From: Clostridia bacterium
GTDB lineage: Bacteria; Bacillota; DULZ01
Direction of reading: 5' to 3'
Length of the DNA stretch: 6,125 nucleotides
Assembly (NCBI GenBank): GCA_012520135.1
Contig: JAAYOX010000002.1
Location: 1 to 6,125 of the forward strand
The notes under the pieces were generated by a model that was given only the letters and a program-made list of their open reading frames with translations, was not told the origin of the DNA and did no database searches. The position numbers and the translations under genes were made by a program. Positions within the stretch are counted from its first letter, which is position 1. Every line of letters starts with the position of its first letter. This document shows, piece by piece, positions 1 to 4,079 of the stretch.

Positions 1-189
1 AAAATGAGCCTCTATGAAAAGCATCAAGTAAAAGAGTATTGGATTGTTCATCCCATCGATCAAATTGTAATGGTATATCGTTTGAATAACGGGAAATATG
101 AACGACCTGACGTTTATGCCAATGATAGAATCATTCCCAGTAATGTGATACAGGGATTGGAAATTGATTTGAAAGAGGTTTTCAAATAG
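1..189 (+). CDS. Uma2 family (DUF820) endonuclease-like protein, C-terminal part
   Basis: Only the last 62 codons or so are present; the reading frame is open at base 1 and ends at TAG 187-189, so the true start lies outside the window and the internal ATG at base 4 is not the start. The visible part matches the C-terminal half of Uma2/DUF820 proteins: a YEKHQVKEYWIVHP motif (the KEYWIV strand carries core residues of the restriction-endonuclease-like fold), then a short strand with YRL, a linker with Y and D, and an ending of the type GLEIDLKEVF, which is very typical of the family. Uma2 proteins have a PD-(D/E)XK-type nuclease fold, but the biological role of most stand-alone copies is unknown and they often occur as scattered paralogues. 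The catalytic Asp/Glu nearer the N-terminus cannot be checked here. Family assignment is firm; nuclease activity is inference. Confidence 0.88.
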   Translation, partial: KMSLYEKHQVKEYWIVHPIDQIVMVYRLNNGKYERPDVYANDRIIPSNVIQGLEIDLKEVFK

Positions 190-235
190 CTGATAGGAGC
201 AAAATGGGACTAGTGTAGGTAAGCGTTTAGACCGA

Positions 236-264
236 TTGTTTTCTATCCAAGAATTGGTTACAAT
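236..264 (+). promoter_or_regulatory. Possible SigA-type promoter for the ATPase-DUF4276 operon
   Basis: TTGTTT (236-241) and TACAAT (259-264) are separated by 17 bp. The -10 matches the consensus at five of six positions but the -35 at only three. The predicted transcription start, near base 271, would place the ribosome binding site at the very 5' end of the message, which weakens the call. No terminator is visible after the Uma2 gene, so read-through from upstream is also possible. Confidence 0.33.
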
Positions 265-283
265 GATACTGGGGTGATGTTAG

Positions 284-1414
284 TTGTTAGATCATATTCA
301 ACTAGCCGGTTTTAAATCGATTAAAGAGATGAACCTGGAATTAGGTTCATTAAATGTGTTGATTGGGGCCAATGGTGCCGGCAAATCCAATCTCATCGGT
401 TTTTTTCAGTTGTTAAACTATTTAATGACCGGTGGTCTGCAACTGTATATTGCTGAAAACGGTTATTCTGATGCTCTATTACATTTTGGGGCCAAGCGGA
501 CGCCGCAAATGAGTGCAACTTTAAAATTTAGTACTCCATCAGGCCAGAATAAATATCATTTCCGGCTGGTTAGTGCTGCACAGGATACATTGATATTTGC
601 TGATGAGGCCATCTCTTTTACCAGAACAGGTTCAAACAAAGAAGCGCCATTAGTTTCCTTGGGATCCGGACATCGGGAAAGCAAATTAGCCTGTGATGAT
701 CTTGATATAAGCGGCGATATGAAATTTGAATACAACCAGAAAACGGCTGAAGTCATAAAGAAAATTATGCAGCGATGGCGAGTTTATCATTTCCATGATA
801 CATCGAAAGAAGCCAGGATTAAGAAACAAGCGTATCTTCATGATAATGTTTACTTAAAAGATGATGGCGGTAATTTGGCAGCTTTCTTATATTCTATGAA
901 GCATAATCACAAGCCTTATTATGACCGTATAATTAAAGTTATACAATCTGTTGCCCCTTTTTTTGGTGATTTTGTTTTGGAACCAAACGTATTGAACCCT
1001 AATTGCATTATGCTTAACTGGAGAGAACGGGGTAAATCCACTGTGTTTGGGCCCCACCAATTATCTGATGGTACTTTAAGGTTTATGGCTATGATAACCT
1101 TGCTACTGCAGCCAAGGTTGCCGGAAGCCATAATTATTGATGAGCCTGAGTTGGGACTTCATCCCTATGCCATTGGTGTATTGGCACAAATAATGAAAAT
1201 GGTTTCCCGGGATACTCAAATTATCATTTCAACCCAATCGGTTAGCTTAGTTGACCATTTTGAGCCGGAGCATATCATTATGGTAGACCGTGTTAAAGAA
1301 CAGTCTGTATTTAAGAGGTTGACTGAAGCTGAATTAAGTCACTGGCTGGAGAGCTACACCATAGGAGAATTGTGGGAAAAGAACGTGCTGGGAGGTAGAC
1401 CGGCATGGGTATAA
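284..1414 (+). CDS. OLD/RecF-like AAA family ATPase (COG4637-type), partner of DUF4276
   Basis: A 376-residue SMC/RecF/OLD-like ATPase. Visible motifs in order: N-terminal strand with GFKSIKEM (9-16); Walker A GANGAGKS (28-35); an insert of about 200 residues replacing a long coiled coil; an ABC-like signature QLSDGT (259-264); Walker B AIIIDEPELGLHP (282-294) with D286 and E287, including the GLHP D-loop; a switch motif STQS (316-319); and a conserved tail GELWEKNVLGG (361-371). Every residue expected for ATP binding and hydrolysis is present. The start is TTG 284, preceded by GGGGTG (271-276) at 7 nt spacing; nearby ATG 277 and GTG 274 are out of frame. The gene overlaps the next by 10 bp, so the two products are probably made together and form a complex. 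In known OLD, Gabija and PARIS systems such ATPases control a TOPRIM nuclease or effector. That role here is inferred from the partner. Family call is strong, function uncertain. Confidence 0.9.
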   Translation: MLDHIQLAGFKSIKEMNLELGSLNVLIGANGAGKSNLIGFFQLLNYLMTGGLQLYIAENGYSDALLHFGAKRTPQMSATLKFSTPSGQNKYHFRLVSAAQDTLIFADEAISFTRTGSNKEAPLVSLGSGHRESKLACDDLDISGDMKFEYNQKTAEVIKKIMQRWRVYHFHDTSKEARIKKQAYLHDNVYLKDDGGNLAAFLYSMKHNHKPYYDRIIKVIQSVAPFFGDFVLEPNVLNPNCIMLNWRERGKSTVFGPHQLSDGTLRFMAMITLLLQPRLPEAIIIDEPELGLHPYAIGVLAQIMKMVSRDTQIIISTQSVSLVDHFEPEHIIMVDRVKEQSVFKRLTEAELSHWLESYTIGELWEKNVLGGRPAWV

Positions 1415-2085
1415 TAAGGTTGAATATTGTGGTGGAGGGACAATCTGAAGAAACTTTTGTGAATGAAATTCTAGCTCCGCATTTGGCATTGAATGGAGTG
1501 TATGCTGTAGCTCGGGCTGTGGCTACCGGTAAAAAGAAGCATTATATTTATCGTGGTGGCGTTACTACTTATGCTAAGATTTACAACGACATAGTTAATT
1601 GGATTAAACAGGACCCTAGAAGTTATATTACTACAATGTTTGATTTGTATGGTTTGCCGGAAGATTTTCCTGGTAAAGATGGTTTGCAGCCGAATATTGA
1701 CTGTTATGAAAAAGTGTCAAGACTGGAAGAGGCTTTTGCTAAAGATATAAATTATCAGCGATTTATCCCTTACCTGCAGCTTTACGAATTTGAGACATTA
1801 CTGTTTGCGGATCTGGATAAACTGAAGTGTTTTTATGTTCAAGGTAAAGATGCGGCAATAAGACGACTTAAGGATTCAGTCAAAGATACTGCACCGGAGT
1901 TGATAAATGAAGGTGTAAACACTGCTCCATCAAAAAGGATTATCAGAGAAATACCGGAATTCATAGATGGTAAGGGGGTAGTTGGCCCTTTAGTTGCGGG
2001 ACAGATTGGATTGCCGATTCTGAGGCAAACCTGTCCCCATTTTAATAAATGGATAGAAGAGCTGGAAGCTTTAAGTCAAAAGTGA
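1405..2085 (+). CDS. DUF4276 family protein (TOPRIM-like), ATPase partner
   Basis: A 226-residue protein recognised as DUF4276. Landmarks: an N-terminal strand ending in VVEGQSEE (9-16), with the acidic Glu11 typical of TOPRIM motif 1; TTMFDLYGLP (76-85), where Asp80 follows a hydrophobic strand as in the TOPRIM D-x-D region, although the second Asp is not evident; LYEFETLLFAD (126-136); a GLP (202-204) in the C-terminal part; and CPHFNKW (210-216). The domain is treated as an OLD-like TOPRIM relative, so nuclease or other metal-dependent activity is plausible but cannot be shown from sequence. ATG 1405 is preceded by GGAGG (1391-1395) at 9 nt spacing and lies inside the end of the ATPase gene, giving translational coupling. 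The pair is widespread in bacteria and often sits in defence-rich regions. It should not be confused with AriB of PARIS, which carries DUF4435. Confidence 0.88.
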   Translation: MGIIRLNIVVEGQSEETFVNEILAPHLALNGVYAVARAVATGKKKHYIYRGGVTTYAKIYNDIVNWIKQDPRSYITTMFDLYGLPEDFPGKDGLQPNIDCYEKVSRLEEAFAKDINYQRFIPYLQLYEFETLLFADLDKLKCFYVQGKDAAIRRLKDSVKDTAPELINEGVNTAPSKRIIREIPEFIDGKGVVGPLVAGQIGLPILRQTCPHFNKWIEELEALSQK

Positions 2086-2127
2086 GAATCCTTTCATGTT
2101 CTTCTTTTGAGTATATGCAGGCATTCC

Positions 2128-2164
2128 TCTTGAGCACTTCCTAATTATTGGAGCTCAAGATTTT
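2128..2164 (+). terminator. Candidate intrinsic terminator after the DUF4276 gene
   Basis: TCTTGAGC (2128-2135) pairs perfectly with GCTCAAGA (2153-2160). Inside it TCC (2139-2141) can pair with GGA (2150-2152), leaving a three-base bulge and an eight-base loop. The right arm is followed directly by TTTTC. It lies 43 bp after the DUF4276 stop, the expected place for the end of that operon. The T-run is short, so efficiency is uncertain. Confidence 0.45.
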
Positions 2165-2170
2165 CTCCGC

Positions 2171-2370
2171 ATGTCCATTTGTCTATTTTTTTTTTACAAC
2201 AAACAAGTATTGGAAGACCATTTCCGAAACGTGGAAGACCAGATATTTAAACGGAACACAGTCTGACGGCTCCTCTGGATAAATTTGGTTATGGGAAGAA
2301 TTTTGGACCTTTAGCATCGGGAATGGAAATGCTGGTTAAATATGGTATTGTAAGTGTCGAAGTGTTATAA
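2171..2370 (+). pseudogene. Coding-like debris, possible decayed gene of unknown identity
   Basis: No intact gene covers this part of the gap, but it carries short open frames with protein-like composition. One (2251-2370, no start codon near its beginning) reads from LDKFGYGKNFGPLASGMEM to a TAA at 2368. A second, in another frame, reads YWKTISETWKTRYLNGT (2208-2258) before a stop at 2280. A third runs from ATG 2171 for 31 codons. The glycine/aromatic-rich text and the change of frame would fit the frameshifted tail of a lost gene, but I do not recognise a family, and fragments this short can arise by chance. No good ribosome binding site was found for the ATG at 2171. Confidence 0.25.
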
Positions 2371-2371
2371 T
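2363..2371 (+). promoter_or_regulatory. Extended -10 promoter candidate for the nucleotidyltransferase-HEPN operon
   Basis: TGTTATAAT contains a perfect TATAAT (2366-2371) preceded by the TGn extended -10 element (2363-2365). No good -35 lies 16-18 bp upstream; the only TTG-like hexamer, TTGTAA (2348-2353), is only 12 bp away. Extended -10 promoters can work without a strong -35. Transcription would begin near base 2378, about 45 nt before the likely start codon. Confidence 0.45.
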
Positions 2372-2422
2372 TAATCTAACATCATGTAACATGCAGTAGT
2401 TTTCAAGGTGGTGGATACCGGT

Positions 2423-2725
2423 ATGGTGGCTTTGGATGCCAGGCTGATTCAGGCCATATGTGAACTTGGTCAAAAGTATGAAGCGAGAAAAATAGTGCTC
2501 TTTGGCTCCAGGGCCAAAGGGAGCCACCGGCCAAACAGTGATATTGATCTGGCGGTATATAGCATTCCGGGAGTTACCAAAGAAGGTAGCTTGGCCGGGG
2601 AGCTTGACGATTTGGATACGCTCCTTAAAATTGATGTAGTGTTCATTACAGAGAAGACCGATCGAAAATTACAGGATGCTGTCCAAAAAGAAGGGGTGGT
2701 TCTGTATGACCGATTATCGGAATAA
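2423..2725 (+). CDS. Minimal nucleotidyltransferase, MntA/HI0073-like antitoxin
   Basis: A 100-residue minimal nucleotidyltransferase when started at ATG 2423. It shows the polymerase-beta-type signature LFGSRAKG (residues 26-33 from this start), then the NSDIDL motif with metal-binding Asp40 and Asp42, and a third carboxylate in LLKIDVVF (Asp71). All three catalytic aspartates are therefore intact. In MntA-HepT systems this enzyme AMPylates the HEPN toxin and so neutralises it; in the HI0073/HI0074 pair it is the catalytic subunit. Start choice: GTG 2408 is possible, extending the protein by five residues, but has no ribosome binding site, whereas AAGGTGGTGG (2405-2414) lies 8 nt before ATG 2423. 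The stop overlaps the next gene by 20 bp. Family membership is clear; the antitoxin role is inferred from the neighbour. Confidence 0.88.
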   Translation: MVALDARLIQAICELGQKYEARKIVLFGSRAKGSHRPNSDIDLAVYSIPGVTKEGSLAGELDDLDTLLKIDVVFITEKTDRKLQDAVQKEGVVLYDRLSE

Positions 2726-3119
2726 GCTGGATAGTTTTCATAAGGCGTTGGAACGGCTATTGGAAGGTATCCAACTATATACAGGTAAAGATGGCGGTGT
2801 TGATGACTTGATTAGAGACGGTGTGATTCAGCGGTTTGAATTCACATTTGAGTTGGCTTGGAAAACAATCAAGGCAATTTTTGAAGCTGAAGGCCTCAAA
2901 GGCTTAAACTCTCCGAAAACCGTCTTGAGGGAAGCTTATTCCGCAGGACTGATTGATGATGAAGAGCTGTGGCTGTCAATATTAAAAGACCGTAATGAAA
3001 CAGTTCATCTATATGACAAGTTAACCGCAATCCGGATTTGCAATAACATAAAGCACAAGTATGCAGCTGAGTTTGAAAAGCTGGAAAAAAAGTTGATGTC
3101 AAGGGTAGGGATCTGTTAA
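2706..3119 (+). CDS. HEPN-fold nucleotidyltransferase-binding protein, HI0074/HepT-like
   Basis: A 137-residue helical protein of the nucleotidyltransferase substrate-binding family (HI0074-like), a branch of the HEPN superfamily. Visible motifs: an N-terminal helix with a KALERLLEG run (13-21); RDGVIQRFEFTFELAWK (37-53), the family hallmark for the helical bundle and partner contact; SPKTVLREAYSAGLI (69-83); and RNETVHLY (96-103), which fits the HEPN RNase motif Rx4-6H followed by x-Y. In Shewanella HepT the Rx4HxY tyrosine is the residue AMPylated by MntA; here the corresponding residues are Arg96, His101 and Tyr103. ATG 2706 is preceded by AAGGGG (2691-2696) at 9 nt and lies inside the nucleotidyltransferase gene, implying coupled translation; an in-frame upstream ATG at 2676 has no such site. 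The likely role is toxin or RNase held in check by its partner, although many HI0074-type proteins have not been tested for toxicity. Confidence 0.87.
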   Translation: MTDYRNKLDSFHKALERLLEGIQLYTGKDGGVDDLIRDGVIQRFEFTFELAWKTIKAIFEAEGLKGLNSPKTVLREAYSAGLIDDEELWLSILKDRNETVHLYDKLTAIRICNNIKHKYAAEFEKLEKKLMSRVGIC

Positions 3120-3169
3120 TCCGGGTTCTGTCCCGAGGGAACGGTTAGGGTGAAAGCTCATTAAATAAA

Positions 3170-3198
3170 TAGGCATTTTCATACTATATAAATGCCTA
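3170..3198. repeat. Perfect 9-bp inverted repeat with 11-nt loop
   Basis: TAGGCATTT (3170-3178) is the reverse complement of AAATGCCTA (3190-3198). No T-run follows on the + strand, so it is not a standard terminator for the HEPN gene. It could be a weak terminator, an RNA-stabilising hairpin or a protein-binding site. Confidence 0.5.
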
Positions 3199-3326
3199 CA
3201 AGAAGATCACGGACTGATTATTAACCATAAAAAGACCTACCGGCTCTGATCCCCTTCTCTTCGACTGCTTTGCATAAAGAAATACGGCAATATATTAGGA
3301 AGTTAAGGTTGAAAAAATGCTTTAAA

Positions 3327-3355
3327 TTGATAACATAGCATCAAAAGGGTATAAT
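3327..3355 (+). promoter_or_regulatory. SigA-type promoter of the Phd-RelE operon
   Basis: TTGATA (3327-3332) and TATAAT (3350-3355) are separated by exactly 17 bp, a near-consensus housekeeping promoter. Transcription would start near 3362, leaving a leader of about 27 nt with the GAGGGG ribosome binding site at 3375-3380. Confidence 0.8.
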
Positions 3356-3375
3356 ATGATTAGAATATTGCTATG
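3334..3375. promoter_or_regulatory. Inverted half-sites around the antitoxin promoter, possible operator
   Basis: CATAGCA (3334-3340) is repeated in inverted form as TGCTATG (3369-3375). One copy lies in the -35/-10 spacer and the other just after the predicted transcription start. Phd/YefM antitoxins bind palindromes overlapping their own promoters, so these could be operator half-sites. The 28-bp gap between arms is longer than in simple Phd operators. Confidence 0.35.
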
Positions 3376-3388
3376 AGGGGCTGATGTC

Positions 3389-3679
3389 ATGCATATTAAA
3401 CCATCTGCAAGTATCCGGCAAAACTATAATGAAATTGCGGCTCTATGTAAGTCCACCGGAGAACCGGTTTTTCTGACCAAGAACGGTGAAGGTGATCTTG
3501 TAGTTATGGATATAGAGGCTTTTAACCGCCGGGAAAAAATGTTAAAGCTAAGGGAAGAACTTTTGGCTGTTGAAGAAGACCGTTTGGCCGGCCGTGCCGG
3601 AGTTACCCCGGAAGAACTGGACAACTACCTTGAAAGCATTATTGACGAGGTGGAACATGGGAAAGCCGGTTCAGTATAA
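3389..3679 (+). CDS. Type II antitoxin, Phd/YefM family
   Basis: A 96-residue Phd/YefM antitoxin. The N-terminal half (about 1-45) is the DNA-binding fold, with the opening PSASIRQNYNEIAALC (5-20) and the characteristic EPVFLTKNGEGDLVVMDIEAF (25-45), in which TKNG and the hydrophobic VVMDIEAF strand are family hallmarks. The C-terminal half is an acidic, charged helical tail (REELLAVEEDR, then EELDNYLESIIDEVE) of the kind that wraps around and neutralises the toxin. ATG 3389 follows GAGGGG (3375-3380) with 8 nt spacing and a near-consensus promoter. The toxin gene starts inside its end. Autorepression, strengthened by the toxin, is known for the family and would fit the inverted repeat at the promoter. 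Confidence 0.93.
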   Translation: MHIKPSASIRQNYNEIAALCKSTGEPVFLTKNGEGDLVVMDIEAFNRREKMLKLREELLAVEEDRLAGRAGVTPEELDNYLESIIDEVEHGKAGSV

Positions 3680-3974
3680 GGTGATTGTTTCCGACCGTGC
3701 TCGTCAAATGCTGGCGGCCCATGTGAGATTTCTGGCCCAAAAGAGTCCCGCTGCTGCAAGAAATACCAAAAATGATCTCATGAATGCTATTCGTTCTCTT
3801 TCTACCATGCCTGAGCGTTTCCCATTTCTTATTGCAGAATTTGTGCCGCCAAATAAATATCATAAAATGTTTGTTGAAAAATGTTATCTGGTTTTATATC
3901 AAATAAAGGATCAAAGGGTGTTTGTTGATTATATTGTAGACTGCAGGCAGGATTATAAGTGGTTGGTGCGATAG
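3657..3974 (+). CDS. Type II toxin, RelE/ParE family
   Basis: A 105-residue RelE/ParE-superfamily toxin. The pattern is typical: an N-terminal strand YKVIVSDRARQML (7-19), a helical hairpin with FLAQKSPAAARN (25-36) and LMNAIRSLSTMPERFPFL (41-58), then beta strands with HKMFVEKCYLVLYQIKDQRVFVDYIVDCRQDYKWL (69-103). The C-terminal strand with DCRQDY is where RelE/ParE toxins usually place conserved basic residues. Whether it cuts ribosome-bound mRNA (RelE-like) or inhibits gyrase (ParE-like) cannot be decided; the 'P-x-R-F-P' helix is common to both groups. ATG 3657 is chosen because GAGG (3647-3650) precedes it by 6 nt and the protein then has normal length; upstream in-frame codons would add non-family residues. 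It overlaps the antitoxin gene by 23 bp, so translation is probably coupled. Confidence 0.9.
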   Translation: MGKPVQYKVIVSDRARQMLAAHVRFLAQKSPAAARNTKNDLMNAIRSLSTMPERFPFLIAEFVPPNKYHKMFVEKCYLVLYQIKDQRVFVDYIVDCRQDYKWLVR

Positions 3975-4031
3975 ATATAATTTTTGTTTCACAAGGATTT
4001 GAATCCAACATAACCCAGGCTTAATTAAAAC

Positions 4032-4070
4032 AAAAAGGGGCTGTACCGTATTGACGGTACTGCCCTTTTT
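4032..4070. terminator. Bidirectional intrinsic terminator between relE-like toxin and rqcH
   Basis: AAAAAGGG (4032-4039) pairs with CCCTTTTT (4063-4070), and GTACCGT (4043-4049) with ACGGTAC (4054-4060), with a small internal loop and a four-base ATTG loop. The right arm ends in five Ts on the + strand; on the - strand the left arm ends in a T-run as well. It lies 57 bp after the toxin stop and 9 bp after the rqcH stop, so it can end both convergent operons. Confidence 0.88.
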
Positions 4071-4079
4071 GCATTGGCA

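Larger units (their letters stand above)
3120..3388. other. Intergenic spacer between the two toxin-antitoxin modules
   Basis: A 269-bp gap with no recognisable gene on either strand. The first part contains a 9-bp inverted repeat (3170-3198); the last 65 bp hold the antitoxin promoter, a possible operator and the ribosome binding site. Bases 3199-3320 contain only short meaningless open frames. Confidence 0.7.

Noticed and set aside
556..1131. Antisense open frames inside the ATPase gene
   Set aside because: They lie opposite a clear ATPase with all motifs and show no recognisable protein pattern.
284..2085. Calling the ATPase pair a PARIS (AriA/AriB) system
   Set aside because: The second gene looks like DUF4276, not the DUF4435 domain that defines AriB.
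2186..2195. Run of ten Ts as a terminator tail
   Set aside because: No stable hairpin lies directly before it; the hairpin at 2128-2160 is too far upstream to use it.
2348..2371. TTGTAA/TATAAT as a classical -35/-10 pair
   Set aside because: The spacer is only 12 bp; the extended -10 element is the better explanation.
2676..2705. Upstream ATG for the HEPN gene
   Set aside because: It adds ten non-family residues and has no matching ribosome binding site, unlike ATG 2706.
3121..3142. Small GC-rich hairpin (CGGG/CCCG) right after the HEPN stop
   Set aside because: The stem is only four base pairs and no T-run follows, so a terminator is not supported.
3570..3656. Upstream extension of the RelE/ParE toxin
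   Set aside because: The extra residues are the antitoxin gene read out of frame, do not resemble the family, and the good ribosome binding site is at ATG 3657.
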